A stretch of 64,000 nucleotides of DNA from Erythrobacter sp. (GCF_030066995.1 NZ_JASJAP010000004.1:248001-312000), one strand, 5' to 3'. Positions 51,073 through 61,037 are shown, counted from the stretch's first letter. Notes: generated by a model not told the origin, from the sequence alone. Numbers and translations: made by a program.

Positions 51073-51888
51073 ATGTCCGTTATCAACACCAATATTTCCG
51101 CCCTGCGCGCTCAGAACGCGACCACATCGGCAAACCGCATGCAAGACGACGCGATGGAGCGCCTGTCGACCGGCAAGCGCATCAACAGCGCTTCGGACGA
51201 CGCGGCGGGTCTGTCGATCGCGACCGGATTCACCAGCGACATTCGCGGCATCAACCAGGGCATCCGGAACGCCAGCGATGGTATCGCCCTCGCTCAGACC
51301 GCCGAAGGCGCGCTCGAAGAAGTGACCAACATGCTTCAGCGCGTTCGCGAACTGGCGATCCAGTCGAGCACCGGCACCAACGATGCCGATGCGCGCAGCT
51401 TCCTCAACACCGAAGTCGCCGAGCTCAGCGCCCAGATCACCGATATTCTGAGCAACACCGAATTCAACGGCGTGTCGCTGTTCAGCACGACCAGCGGCTC
51501 CGATGTCACAGTCGACATCACCATTGATGCCGGCCGCACCGTGACGCTGACCTCCACCGCGATCGGTCAGGACCTCAGCACGACAGCGTTGAACGTGGGC
51601 ACGGCTGGCGATGCGGACACCACCATCACCAACGTCGATGCGGCGCTGACCGATGTGAACACCGCGCGTTCTTCGCTGGGTGCGGGGCAGAACCGCCTCC
51701 AGTCGGCCATCAACAACCTGACGACGACGTCAACCAACCTGGTCGATGCTCGCTCGCGGATCGAAGACGCGGATTTCTCGGCCGAATCGACGGCGCTTTC
51801 CAAGGCGCAGATCCTTGGTCAGGCCTCAACGGCGATGCTCGCTCAGGCGAACCAGTCGCAGCAGAACGTGCTCTCGCTGCTGCGGTAA
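51073..51888 (+). CDS. fliC: flagellin
   Basis: This 271-residue filament protein begins [20 protein letters not shown] with the conserved [20 protein letters not shown], and ends with [20 protein letters not shown] and [14 protein letters not shown]. These are the D0/D1 helices at both ends; the variable middle (about 165-200) is very short, so the outer domain is nearly absent. The open frame from 50974 is not used, because the ATG at 51073 gives the exact flagellin start. It is monocistronic, with a terminator 44 bp downstream. Confidence 0.97.
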   Translation: MSVINTNISALRAQNATTSANRMQDDAMERLSTGKRINSASDDAAGLSIATGFTSDIRGINQGIRNASDGIALAQTAEGALEEVTNMLQRVRELAIQSSTGTNDADARSFLNTEVAELSAQITDILSNTEFNGVSLFSTTSGSDVTVDITIDAGRTVTLTSTAIGQDLSTTALNVGTAGDADTTITNVDAALTDVNTARSSLGAGQNRLQSAINNLTTTSTNLVDARSRIEDADFSAESTALSKAQILGQASTAMLAQANQSQQNVLSLLR

Positions 51889-51931
51889 GCGACACGTGCG
51901 TCAACAAGCTCCCGCTGGGGGCAACGGGAAG

Positions 51932-51960
51932 CCCGGAGCCATTACGGTTCCGGGTTTTTC
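51932..51960 (+). terminator. Rho-independent terminator of flagellin
   Basis: CCCGGAGCC, loop ATTAC, GGTTCCGGG, then TTTTT. A 9-bp stem (one G-T pair) followed by a T-run, 44 bp after the flagellin stop: a textbook intrinsic terminator. Confidence 0.92.
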
Positions 51961-52033
51961 GTTTGGGGAGCGCCTGTCCATCGTCGCGCACGCAAACGAC
52001 GCGCGCTTGGGGCAGGCCGTCAAGTTCGAACGC

Positions 52034-52861
52034 TTAGGGTTGGGAAGCCTCGGCGGTGCGGTCTTGCCAGTCGATCACTTCAAGATAGTTGCGCAGGCGG
52101 TTTTCCTCCAGCCGCGCGATCAGCGGATTGGCGTGATAGGGCAGCAAGAATTCGGCCAGCGCGCCCGACCAGGGCGCGTTCGCATCGAAGATCACGCCCA
52201 GCCCCAGCACCGCAGGAACGTGGACGTAGTACAGCGGGCGCTCCGCAGTGTCGGCCTGCTTGAGGAAATCCTCCACCGCGGTCAGCACGCCGTTGCGCGC
52301 GCCGCCTGCGTGGAGAGCCACGGCGAAGTTTCCCATGCCGCGAAGGCCCCTTTGCGGGTACGCCGCGCCGGATTCAAGGCGCACCCCAGCGTCATAGCTG
52401 TGTGGATGACGCCATCCGGCTGGAATGCGCTCAGGCGCGTAGTAAAAATCGCGCCGCGCGCAAGGCCAGGAAACATCGTGCAAAAACGCCAGCAAAGGCC
52501 TGTCTGCCTCCCGCTGAATTAAGTCGATCACGGCTAGTTCGTTGAAAACGGTGTAATAATTGTGGTCGCCGTCCACAAACCAGGCGTCGACAGCCGGGCA
52601 ATCGGCCAAAGCTTCAAGGCTTGGGGCTGCGCGATGATCGACATGCGGGTGTGTCTCGGCCCATTCGCAGAATCCCGCAGCGGGCTCGGGATCGATACAG
52701 ATCAAGGTGCCGCCGCGTTCTCCACACCGCTCAGCAAGCGTGCGGGACATTCCGCCAAACTCGCTTCCGATCTCACAGATCGAGACGACGTTCGCCTCAT
52801 CAAGACACGGCGTGATCAGGCTTGAGAACTCCGACATCGAGTGGATCAGAAGATCGCTCAC
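52034..52861 (-). CDS. class I SAM methyltransferase-like protein, flagellar locus
   Basis: This is a 275-residue protein. CEIGSEFGGMSRTLAERCGE is a SAM-binding motif I, LICIDPEP the acidic strand-2 end, and DAWFVDGDHNYYTVFNEL resembles the DGDH region of the methyltransferase-24/cephalosporin-hydroxylase group. It overlaps the HAD-fold gene by ATGA, so the two act together. Located between flagellin and motAB, it may methylate a sugar or residue on the filament. No filament-modifying homologue can be named with certainty. Confidence 0.72.
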   Translation of the reverse strand: MSDLLIHSMSEFSSLITPCLDEANVVSICEIGSEFGGMSRTLAERCGERGGTLICIDPEPAAGFCEWAETHPHVDHRAAPSLEALADCPAVDAWFVDGDHNYYTVFNELAVIDLIQREADRPLLAFLHDVSWPCARRDFYYAPERIPAGWRHPHSYDAGVRLESGAAYPQRGLRGMGNFAVALHAGGARNGVLTAVEDFLKQADTAERPLYYVHVPAVLGLGVIFDANAPWSGALAEFLLPYHANPLIARLEENRLRNYLEVIDWQDRTAEASQP

Positions 52862-55410
52862 GCCGCGGTCTCCATCGAAGCGTTGGTGGCCGAAGGGCCT
52901 TGCTGCGTAGAGGCCTCGCGCCGTCTGATCGGGCGAAACGCGATCTCGATCATTTGCGGCCCCGGAGCCTCATCGACTGCCCATTCGGGCATCACCATCA
53001 CCAGCGCCGTTTCATCCAGGCAGCGCAAAAGGCCTGGCGACAATTCGTCCATCCGATCATAGGTCACCGCGCGACAGGGCCTGGCGGCCTCGTCCTCGCG
53101 CTCTCCGGTAAGCGAGGCGAGACGCGATCGGGCGACGCTGGCCAGCTCGACCCATTCACACGCCGCCCCCAGTTGCAGCGCGACAGCCTTGTCGCTCGGG
53201 CGCACGGGAATACGCGCCACGTAATAGCCGTCGTGCGTGGGGTTCGCTGAAATCATGGAAACGGCTTCATCGCCCTCGCCAATATGGAAGCTGGTGAGAT
53301 CGAGCGAGCGCACCGTGTAATCGGCGTAGGTCAGACCAAGGCCAAAGCGCATCTGGGCCATCAGCGCCAAGCGAGTGGTCATATCTTCTTCGGCAAGATC
53401 CGCCGGCAGGAACATGCGCGAGGACCCCTTCATGTAGAACAGCCCGCGTCGCTTCAATTGCTCGCTCGCGTCTTCCTGATCGAACAGCGCGACCATCCGC
53501 TCCGATCCCAGATTGACATCGTGTTCAAAGCTCCTGAGCGTGTTCAGCTCGGTCCGGTCGGGCAGAAACAGGAAGCGCAGCAACACCTGCGATGCGCAAT
53601 CGCGCCAGGCCGCGCTTGCGTGCACATCGCGCGTCCGGATGATGGGATTGGCGCCGGCGGCTCGGACAAAGCGCTCGGCCCCGGCCTGGACCCGCTCGCG
53701 CACCGCGCTCTGCGCGCCTTTCACACTCGGCGAGCGTCGCAGAGCCGCCCCGTTCTCGTCATAGCCGATCACCGAGCCCAGCTCGCAGGTTGCCAGCTGC
53801 TCGATAACGGCGACGTTGGCGCAGATCGCCTCAAGCACGCCCGCGTCGAAGTGCGACGCGTCTATCAGGCCGCTCTTGTCAAGGCCGGTCGCGCTGCGCT
53901 CGCGGCATATCAGATATCGTCCCGCCACGCGCACGCCCAGCTCTTCGGTAAGCAACGCGTCAATCGCGTTCTGCGCCGAACCGTCATAGCCCAGATCGAC
54001 CAGCATCAACGTATCGCCGGGCTGTGGATCGACAGCGGCCCGCACATGCTCCATCAGGCCGTCCGCCATAGCGCGCGCGCGGCGGCGAGTAATCTTCTGA
54101 CGCTGACCCTTGCGCAACTCGTTGAGCAGTCGCTCGCTGGCTTGGCTAAGCTCGCTGTCGGTGCTGGGAGACCCGATGACCCGTTCGATCTCCTCCTCGC
54201 TCAACAGCATCTGCCGTGCAAGGGTGGACGGGTTGAGGCCGTGTTCGAGGCCAACATGGCGAACGTAGGCCTCGCGCGTGGTGAGCGAGGCGGCGGTCGC
54301 GACAAACCGGCTGATCTCGACGCGACCCTGGCTTTTCGCCTGATTCTGGCTCGGCCCAGCCTGATGGACAAGGTGGGGCAAATGCCCATCGCGCAGCATG
54401 AAGAGCCAATGCACCGTGCCGCCGTGCGCTTCTTGAAGCTCCTCGGCCTGCTCGCGCAGCCAGCGGTCAAACGCGGCGAAGATCGGGCCAAGAACAGTGA
54501 AACCCAGCGCCTCCGCCGCATCAGTGATCTGGGGTTCATACTTCGCGAGAAGCGCCCGGTGCGGCTGCAGACCGATCAGGCGCGAGGGCGAGGAGCCAGA
54601 ATTTGAACCGCTCATCTGTTGGCACATGCGCTCAAATCTAAGGCGTCGCTTTGCGCGCTCGTCAAACTGCACCAGATGCAGCGCGCGGATGCCAAGCGCA
54701 CGGGCGCTTTCATAGTCCGCCGCGCGGTTATCACCGATATGCAGCGCCTGATGCGCGCGGCGCTTCATCGCCTTGAGCGCCTTTCCCAATAACCCTTCGC
54801 CTTTCGAAACGCCCGCATCGCTCGACGCGAAGACCCGGTCGATCAGCCCGGCCACCTCTTCGCCCACCGCCGCCGCGATCAAATTACGCAGCTGCTCCGC
54901 GCTCAGATAGGTGTCGGAGACTATGATGATCTCAAGCCCGCGCGCCTTGGCGTCCATCATCAGTTCAACCGTGGGCGCAAAAGCAAAGCAGGCGCGCGCT
55001 TCGGCTTCCAGTTCGGCGGCGATGGCGGCTTTGCGCGCGGGTTCGTCGGCATTCGGCAGCGCCTGCGTGTAGATTTCGCCAAGAGAGACCTCATTGCGGC
55101 GCTTGTGAGTGCGCATGATCCGGCGCGCCTTCGCTTCCCCGCCCGCGCGCTGGCGCAAGAGCAGGTCCGGTAGGTCAGCGAACACATCGCTGGGCGCGTG
55201 GCAGTCGCGCCAGAGGAGCGTGTCGAAACAGTCGAGCGAAAGCGTGGTCACATCCTTCGGAGCGTGATCGAGAGCGTGAGGCAGTTCGTGAGGGAGAATT
55301 TCGTCGGATTTTCGATCAAGAACCGCTGAGCGAACCGCCTTGCCCGCATTTAGGCTGGCTAGCTTGGGAGAGGCCAATGTGGCCGCGGGGGTCTGCGTGG
55401 TCTCAATCAT
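52858..55410 (-). CDS. large HAD-fold protein, possible flagellar glycan enzyme
   Basis: This is an 850-residue cytoplasmic protein. An N-terminal HAD hydrolase domain (about 50-270) has motif I LSLDCFDTLLWRD, motif II IIVSDTYLS and motif IV LHIGDNRAADYES. The remaining 580 residues include LMLVDLGYDGSAQNAIDALL, as seen in large HAD proteins of polysaccharide loci. The nucleophile Asp and general acid Asp of motif I are both present. The paired methyltransferase and flagellar setting suggest a role in glycosylation or sugar-phosphate handling for flagellin; this is inference. Confidence 0.75.
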   Translation of the reverse strand: MIETTQTPAATLASPKLASLNAGKAVRSAVLDRKSDEILPHELPHALDHAPKDVTTLSLDCFDTLLWRDCHAPSDVFADLPDLLLRQRAGGEAKARRIMRTHKRRNEVSLGEIYTQALPNADEPARKAAIAAELEAEARACFAFAPTVELMMDAKARGLEIIIVSDTYLSAEQLRNLIAAAVGEEVAGLIDRVFASSDAGVSKGEGLLGKALKAMKRRAHQALHIGDNRAADYESARALGIRALHLVQFDERAKRRLRFERMCQQMSGSNSGSSPSRLIGLQPHRALLAKYEPQITDAAEALGFTVLGPIFAAFDRWLREQAEELQEAHGGTVHWLFMLRDGHLPHLVHQAGPSQNQAKSQGRVEISRFVATAASLTTREAYVRHVGLEHGLNPSTLARQMLLSEEEIERVIGSPSTDSELSQASERLLNELRKGQRQKITRRRARAMADGLMEHVRAAVDPQPGDTLMLVDLGYDGSAQNAIDALLTEELGVRVAGRYLICRERSATGLDKSGLIDASHFDAGVLEAICANVAVIEQLATCELGSVIGYDENGAALRRSPSVKGAQSAVRERVQAGAERFVRAAGANPIIRTRDVHASAAWRDCASQVLLRFLFLPDRTELNTLRSFEHDVNLGSERMVALFDQEDASEQLKRRGLFYMKGSSRMFLPADLAEEDMTTRLALMAQMRFGLGLTYADYTVRSLDLTSFHIGEGDEAVSMISANPTHDGYYVARIPVRPSDKAVALQLGAACEWVELASVARSRLASLTGEREDEAARPCRAVTYDRMDELSPGLLRCLDETALVMVMPEWAVDEAPGPQMIEIAFRPIRRREASTQQGPSATNASMETAA

Positions 55411-55494
55411 CAGCGGATTTCCATCGACGTCGGGCGTTTAACACACGGCCAACGGCTAGGCTCTCATGGTTGAGGGGCTTCGACCTGTCACCTA

Positions 55495-55506
55495 AGGGCG
55501 CGCCCT
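55495..55506. other. 12-bp perfect palindrome between motB and the HAD gene
   Basis: AGGGCGCGCCCT is fully self-complementary and is flanked by near-symmetric TA and AA. It lies 27 bp after the motB stop and 85 bp before the HAD gene start on the minus strand. It could be part of an operator or of a motAB 3' hairpin; no T-run is present. Confidence 0.35.
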
Positions 55507-55532
55507 AAGGGGACCCACGCAAGGCGCCGGAT

Positions 55533-56444
55533 TCAGTCCGCGTTCTGAGTGATCGGTTGGCGCCGACGGCGGCGCGTCTTGCTTCCGGATTCGAGCAGCA
55601 ACAGTGAAATGCGCCGGTTGCGCGGATCGGCGGGGTCGTTGGCAATAAGCGGTTCACGATCCGCCACGCCTTCGATCCGGGCGAAACGATTGGCGAGGAT
55701 ACCGTTGCGGATCAGCTCTTGACGGGTTGCTTCCGCGCGCCCGGCGGAGAGCGACCAATTGTTGGCCAGAATACCGGGCCGCCAGGGAAGCGAATCGGTG
55801 TGGCCGCGCAGGATCAACGGCGTCGGACCCTCCGCCAGAGTGTCGCCAAGCACTCCCAGCAGCTCGCGCGCCTCGCTGGTGAGCACCGTCGTGCCGAGCG
55901 CGAACATGGAAAACTCCGCGTCATCCACCAGATCAATTCGGATACCTTCTGGCGAGCGCAGGACACGCACTTGCCGCGCGAGCCGGGCAAGCTGCTTGGT
56001 CTTGGATAGGCGATCGTCAATCTCCTCGCGGATCTTGCGCATCTTCTCCTCGATCGCGTCCGCGTCGCCGCGCTCACCGCCTTCGACCGGGCCGCCAATC
56101 GCGCTGCGGGGGATCGTGATCGCCTGCGTGCCTGTCTGCCCTTGCGAATTGGGATAATCATCCACGTCGGTGAGCGAGGCCCCGCCCAGCAGGCTGTCAG
56201 AGCCGGCCCCTTGCTGGCGCATCTTGACGAGCGTGGGCGTGAAATAGTCCGCGATCCCCTTGCGCTGGTTTTCCTCGGTCGCGCCGAGCAACCAGAGCAG
56301 GAGGAAGAACGCCATCATGGCGGTAACAAAGTCCGCATAGGCGACCTTCCACGCGCCGCCATGGTGCCCATCGGCGGCTTCGATCGTCACCTTTTTGACG
56401 ATTATCGGAGCGGGCGGCGCAGCCGAGGCCTCGGTCCCAGCCAT
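55533..56444 (-). CDS. motB: flagellar stator protein MotB
   Basis: This 303-residue protein has one N-terminal membrane helix containing the proton-binding Asp (WKVAYADFVTAMMAFFLLLW, about residues 32-51) and a C-terminal OmpA-type peptidoglycan-binding domain (LILRGHTDSLPW, NNWSLSAGRAEATRQ). It anchors the stator to the cell wall. It follows motA by 3 bp. The C-terminus carries a strongly basic tail. Confidence 0.94.
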   Translation of the reverse strand: MAGTEASAAPPAPIIVKKVTIEAADGHHGGAWKVAYADFVTAMMAFFLLLWLLGATEENQRKGIADYFTPTLVKMRQQGAGSDSLLGGASLTDVDDYPNSQGQTGTQAITIPRSAIGGPVEGGERGDADAIEEKMRKIREEIDDRLSKTKQLARLARQVRVLRSPEGIRIDLVDDAEFSMFALGTTVLTSEARELLGVLGDTLAEGPTPLILRGHTDSLPWRPGILANNWSLSAGRAEATRQELIRNGILANRFARIEGVADREPLIANDPADPRNRRISLLLLESGSKTRRRRRQPITQNAD

Positions 56445-56447
56445 CGC

Positions 56448-57311
56448 CTAGCGGCCCCGCATCTGGTCGAGCAGATCGGTAAGCTTGGGCCGGTGCGCAG
56501 GCGGCAGGCCGGAGCGCGCGGCTTCGAGCACCATGGGTTGCGGATAACCATGCAGGCTCGCAATGATGACCTGCTTGATCGAGTAATAGATCTGCTTGTC
56601 GTGCGCGTTGACCTGCTTGAGGCGACTCGCCATCGGGCCGGTGAAACCATAGGCCAGAAGCACGCCCAGAAAGGTGCCGACCAGCGCGCCGCCGATCATC
56701 TTGCCCAGGATCTCGGGCGGCTCGTTGATCGAGCCCATGGTCTTGATCACGCCAAGTACGGCGGCGACGATACCCAAGGCCGGGAACGCGTCCGCGAGCG
56801 ACTGGATAGTGTGCTCGGGCTCTTCCATCTCGTGCAACTGGGTCTTGATCGCATTGTCGATAATGTCCTCGACCGCGTGCGTGTCGAGCGTGCCCGACGC
56901 GACGACCATGAGCGTCAGGGGATCGCAGATCAGGCCGACCACGCTCTCATCGCTCTGAAGGCGCGGATACTCGCTGAAGATCGTCGAATTGGCCGGATCG
57001 GTCACATGGCTTTCAAGCGCCACCGCGCCTTCGGAACGCAGCAATTTCATCAATTTGGAGGTCAGAGCGATCGCATCGATGTGATCTTCGTCGGTGAACT
57101 TGGGACCCTTGAAGACCTTACCCAGCCCAGCGCCGAGCAGTTTGATCTCGTGCATCGAATTGCCGATCAGCGTCGCGCCCAGCGCCGCCCCGCCGATCAT
57201 CATGAACTCAAGCGGAAGCGCGGCAAGGATCGGCCCGATGGACCCCCCTGCAAGGATGAATCCACCAAAGACCAGACCGATCAGAACGACGATGCCGATA
57301 GCGGCGAGCAT
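56448..57311 (-). CDS. motA: flagellar stator protein MotA
   Basis: This 287-residue protein has four membrane helices. The cytoplasmic loop ALESHVTDPANSTIFSEYP and PALGIVAAVLGVIKTMGSI with GGALVGTFLGVLLAYGFTGP match MotA. With MotB it forms the proton-driven stator. AAGGAG lies just before its ATG. Confidence 0.94.
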   Translation of the reverse strand: MLAAIGIVVLIGLVFGGFILAGGSIGPILAALPLEFMMIGGAALGATLIGNSMHEIKLLGAGLGKVFKGPKFTDEDHIDAIALTSKLMKLLRSEGAVALESHVTDPANSTIFSEYPRLQSDESVVGLICDPLTLMVVASGTLDTHAVEDIIDNAIKTQLHEMEEPEHTIQSLADAFPALGIVAAVLGVIKTMGSINEPPEILGKMIGGALVGTFLGVLLAYGFTGPMASRLKQVNAHDKQIYYSIKQVIIASLHGYPQPMVLEAARSGLPPAHRPKLTDLLDQMRGR

Positions 57312-57374
57312 GAAACAATAACTCCTTGGGGCCCCACATCAGAACCGTGCGCTGTCACGGCGACAGACGGGGGA

Positions 57375-58292
57375 TTACAGCGCGTTGAAGAGGCTCAGAT
57401 TGGAGACGCGGGTGAAGCTCAGTTGGCTGGCTTCCAGCGCGGTTTCTGTCTGTTGAAGACGGGCAATCGCTTCGCCGAGATCGGTGTCACCCAAGTCTGA
57501 TTGCTGCTCGTCGATGCTAAGCCCGCGATCGACCTGCGCGTCCTGAACAACCTCGACCCAGGCGAGACGCGTGCCAAGCACAGTCTGGCTTCGCGTAGCC
57601 GCCTCGATCCCGGCGTCGAGACCCTCGATCGCGGCGCGCGCGGCAGCGGCGGGGTCAGGCACGCCCGGCTGGAGCGCAGCCGTCAGATCGGCGAGCACGG
57701 CAAAGGCGTCGGACGGAGTTCCGTTCACGTCGAACTGAAAGATCTGCGATCCGGCAAGGCCGCGTTCCAGATCGGTCCCCGGAGCCACGTTGACGCTCGC
57801 GATATCGCCGTTGCCGTTATAGCTGACCGCGCCGCCCGGTCCTCGCACGAAGGCCGGTCCCGCCGCGGTGCCGGCAAACAGCGGCTCGCCCGTCAGCGTC
57901 TGCGCGTTGGCGCGATCGAACAGCTCTTCTTCCAGCTGCTCCAGCTCCTGCGCGATGGCTTCGCGACCGTTTGCACCGGTGGGATCGTTGGCGGCAAGGA
58001 TCGCGAGCTCGCGAGCGCGCGAAAGCAGGTTGGCGACACCAAGAACCTCGTCGCCCGCCGCGGTGAGGTCGCGCGCCAGCTTGTCGGCGTTATCGGCCTG
58101 CACCTCAGCGAGGCGCTCGGTCCGCGCGAGGGTGCGCAGGCGCGAGGCGGCCGCCGGATCGTCCGAACCGCGCTCGATCCGGCGCCCGGTCGAAATCTGC
58201 GTCTGCAATTCCTCCAGCGAGACGCGCAAGTCGCTCATCTGGGCGAGCGAGCGATCGTAGAAGGCTCCGGTTGAGTTGCTGACGAAGGTCAT
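57375..58292 (-). CDS. flgL: hook-filament junction protein FlgL
   Basis: This 305-residue protein has flagellin-like ends: RVSLEELQTQISTGRRIERG at the N-terminus and LQQTETALEASQLSFTRVSN near the C-terminus, the FlgL pattern. It follows flgK by 14 bp and ends the flg series; motA starts 63 bp further on. Confidence 0.92.
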   Translation of the reverse strand: MTFVSNSTGAFYDRSLAQMSDLRVSLEELQTQISTGRRIERGSDDPAAASRLRTLARTERLAEVQADNADKLARDLTAAGDEVLGVANLLSRARELAILAANDPTGANGREAIAQELEQLEEELFDRANAQTLTGEPLFAGTAAGPAFVRGPGGAVSYNGNGDIASVNVAPGTDLERGLAGSQIFQFDVNGTPSDAFAVLADLTAALQPGVPDPAAAARAAIEGLDAGIEAATRSQTVLGTRLAWVEVVQDAQVDRGLSIDEQQSDLGDTDLGEAIARLQQTETALEASQLSFTRVSNLSLFNAL

Positions 58293-58306
58293 CGAATTCT
58301 CCTCTT

Positions 58307-59638
58307 TCAGCGCAGCGCCAGTATCGTGTCGAACACTTCGCTGGCGACTTGCAGCACGCGGCTGTTCGCCTCGAAGGCCTGTTGCAAACGCACCAGATTG
58401 GCCGCTTCGGTGTCGAGATCGACGCCGGTCTCAGCCAGCAGCGTCGCCTGGGCGTTCTCGGCGATGGCAGCCAGGCCATCGCGGGTCGTCTCTTGCGCGC
58501 TGATCCGACTGGAAAGGCTCAACAGCGCGCGGTCGGTGCTCTGAACCGGACCTTGCGGATCGGCGAGCGAATCAAGGAGCGCGCGCAGATTGGTTGTGTT
58601 CGTGCTGCCCGCCGGTGAGCCCGCGGGAGCCGTCGCGATTTGGGATTCCGACGTGAGCGCCAGCGCCATCGACGCCGCATCCGTGCCGGAGAAGAAGGCC
58701 GGCGCCGGCGCACCAGCGGTGTCGACGCCGTTGGATTGCGCCGTGTTTGCGCGAGCGATGAGGTCGGCTGCGATATCGTCAATCTGGGTCTGAAAATCGG
58801 CGTTTGCGCTCAAGGCGGCGGCGTGCCCGGCCAACTCACCGCTGGAGGGCGCAAAATTCACAGCGCCGACCCGCACCGACAATGTCCCGTCCGCAGCGAA
58901 GTCGCCCTCAACCTGGGACGCGGAAATGCCATCGACAAGCAGCGGGCTGGGCGATCCCTCGATCCGAACCGTCACCGCCCCGCGATCATCAAAGGTGGTC
59001 TCCACGCCGATTTGTTGTGAGAGATCGCGCAAGGCGGCGTCGCGCGCGTCGAGCAGTGCCGCCTGGCCAACTGTGCCTTCGCGCGCGTTGACCAGTTCGC
59101 CATTGATGCGCGCCAGTTCAGCGGCCTGCCGATTGATCTCGGACACGCTTTCGTTGGCGCGCGCCTGCGAATCGACGCGCGCCTGGTCGAGCGTTGTGTC
59201 GGCAAAGTTGAACGTGCCGGCAAGCTGTCGCCCGGTTTCGAGCGCGTTGGTGCGCAAAGCAGGCTCAAGCGGGTTGCCTTCCAGCTGGGTCAGCGCCGCT
59301 TCGAATTCGACCAGGCCTTCGAACAGCTGCGATTCTTCGAGCGCGAGCTCGATACCGCGCAGCCCTTCCAGTTCAGCATCGGCGCGCGCCAGTTCGCTGG
59401 CGCTGGATCGCGCCTGCTGCTGAACCACCGCGCTGTCGTTGCGACTGATCCCGTCGACCCGCACACCGCTGGGCACACCGCTGCCGGTGGCCGACACACC
59501 CACCAACTCGCGCGACTGAAGCGTGCGTCGCGAGTAGTCGGGGTTGGTCGCGTTGGCGATGTTTTGCGAGGTCACCTCAAGGCTGGCCCTGGCGGCGGCG
59601 GCCCCGGAACGACCGATCTGGAACATGGATCCTGGCAT
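58307..59638 (-). CDS. flgK: hook-filament junction protein FlgK
   Basis: This 443-residue protein begins with FQIGRSGAAAARASLEVTSQ NIANATNPDYSRR-type rod/hook motif, has a long central region and ends with QQAFEANSRVLQVASEVFDT, the usual FlgK C-terminus. Start at 59638 or at an ATG four codons later. It lies 3 bp after flgJ. Confidence 0.93.
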   Translation of the reverse strand: MPGSMFQIGRSGAAAARASLEVTSQNIANATNPDYSRRTLQSRELVGVSATGSGVPSGVRVDGISRNDSAVVQQQARSSASELARADAELEGLRGIELALEESQLFEGLVEFEAALTQLEGNPLEPALRTNALETGRQLAGTFNFADTTLDQARVDSQARANESVSEINRQAAELARINGELVNAREGTVGQAALLDARDAALRDLSQQIGVETTFDDRGAVTVRIEGSPSPLLVDGISASQVEGDFAADGTLSVRVGAVNFAPSSGELAGHAAALSANADFQTQIDDIAADLIARANTAQSNGVDTAGAPAPAFFSGTDAASMALALTSESQIATAPAGSPAGSTNTTNLRALLDSLADPQGPVQSTDRALLSLSSRISAQETTRDGLAAIAENAQATLLAETGVDLDTEAANLVRLQQAFEANSRVLQVASEVFDTILALR

Positions 59639-59641
59639 GGT

Positions 59642-59929
59642 TCAGCCCTTTTGCGTGTGGAGGTGTTGGGAAAGCTGTTCTTCGATGCTCCGGGCAAACC
59701 CGAAGGCCCCGGTCGAAGAGGCGATGTCCGCAATGTGTTCATCGCGCATTTGCGTGAAGCGCTTCATCCCTCCGCCCGTTAACGGCGTCTCCTCGGCAAA
59801 GCTCGAGGCGCGCGCGCTTTCGAGCATCTTCCGGATAAGAAACGCCTCGAAACCCTCGGCGGCCTTGCGCAGTTCAAGGCGTTCCGGGGAGAGCGGTTGC
59901 GAGGTCGAGACAGGAGCGAGCGGCGTCAT
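59642..59929 (-). CDS. flgJ: rod-binding protein FlgJ (N-domain only)
   Basis: This 95-residue protein matches the N-terminal rod-binding domain of FlgJ (LRKAAEGFEAFLIRKMLESA). It lacks the peptidoglycan hydrolase domain found in gammaproteobacterial FlgJ, as is common in alphaproteobacteria, so a separate lytic enzyme must open the wall. The ATG at 59929 overlaps the flgI stop. Confidence 0.88.
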   Translation of the reverse strand: MTPLAPVSTSQPLSPERLELRKAAEGFEAFLIRKMLESARASSFAEETPLTGGGMKRFTQMRDEHIADIASSTGAFGFARSIEEQLSQHLHTQKG

Positions 59930-61026
59930 CACAGCACCACCATTTCGGCTTGCAACGCGCCCGCTTGCTTCAGGCTTTCAAGGATCACCACAAGGTCTGC
60001 CGCGCCCATGCCCAGCAGGTTGAGAGCATCGACGATCTCCGACAGGTTGGCCGCGCCGGGCATCAGAGCCACGCGGTCGGAGCGCTCGGTCACGGTGATC
60101 TCGCTGCGCTCCTCGATCGCGGTGCGCCCATTGCCAAAGGGTTCGGGCTGGACCACGCGCGGCGCTTCATCGATGCGGATGACCAGCTTGCCGTGGCTGA
60201 TCGCCGCCGGCGCCAGACGCACCGCCTCGTTGATCACCACAGTGCCGGTGCGGCTGTTGACGATCACCCGCGCGGCCACCGGAGCCGGCGTCACCGACAG
60301 CATTTCGATTTCCGCGAGGCGCGCGGCGCGCTCGTCCCCGCCAAATGGCAGCGTCAGCTCGATACTCACCCCGTCGGTGACACGCGCGGTTTGAGGGTAG
60401 CGCGCGTTGATCGCGTCGCGCACGCGCTGCGCGGTCAGAAAGTCGGCCTGGTGCAGGTTGAATTTGAGGGTCGATTGACGCTCATAGCCGGTCACCACCG
60501 CGCGTTCGACCGTCGCACCGTCGGCGATGCGCCCGACGGTCGCGATGTTTACCGTGAGCTGCGATCCATCGCGGCCCGATACGCCAAGACCACCCACCGC
60601 AACATTGCCCTGCGCCATGGCGTAAATCTGTCCATCCGCACCATAAAGCGGCGCCAGCACCAATGCCCCGCCGCGCAACGAGCGCGCCTGGCCGAGCGTG
60701 GAAACGGTGATGTCGATGCGCTGACCGGGCTTGGCAAACGCGGGCAATTCGGCGGTGATGATGACGGCGGCCGCGTTGCGCAGGTTCGGGCTGATGCCGG
60801 GCGGCAATTGCAGTCCCAGTCGGCCCGAAATGCCGCGCATGGCCTCGGTCACATATTGCAGGTTGTCATCGCCCGTCCCTTGCAGGCCGACGACCACCCC
60901 ATAACCGGTCAGCTGGTTGGCGCGCAGGCCTTCGAATTGACCGAGATCGCGGATGCGTTCCGCCGCCAGTGTCGAAGGCGACAGCAGAGCAAGAGCGACC
61001 AGAAGGAGAGCAAAGAGACGTTTCAT
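59929..61026 (-). CDS. flgI: flagellar P-ring protein FlgI
   Basis: This protein of about 365 residues has a signal peptide (MKRLFALLLVALALLSPSTL) and the strongly conserved FlgI body: RANQLTGYGVVVGLQGTGDD, AMAQGNVAVGGLGVSG and PAPVAARVIVNSRTGTVVI. The ATG at 61026 has GAGGGGG upstream; the frame to 61209 overlaps flgH and is not used. It builds the periplasmic P ring. Confidence 0.96.
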   Translation of the reverse strand: MKRLFALLLVALALLSPSTLAAERIRDLGQFEGLRANQLTGYGVVVGLQGTGDDNLQYVTEAMRGISGRLGLQLPPGISPNLRNAAAVIITAELPAFAKPGQRIDITVSTLGQARSLRGGALVLAPLYGADGQIYAMAQGNVAVGGLGVSGRDGSQLTVNIATVGRIADGATVERAVVTGYERQSTLKFNLHQADFLTAQRVRDAINARYPQTARVTDGVSIELTLPFGGDERAARLAEIEMLSVTPAPVAARVIVNSRTGTVVINEAVRLAPAAISHGKLVIRIDEAPRVVQPEPFGNGRTAIEERSEITVTERSDRVALMPGAANLSEIVDALNLLGMGAADLVVILESLKQAGALQAEMVVL

Positions 61027-61037
61027 TATCCGCCCCC

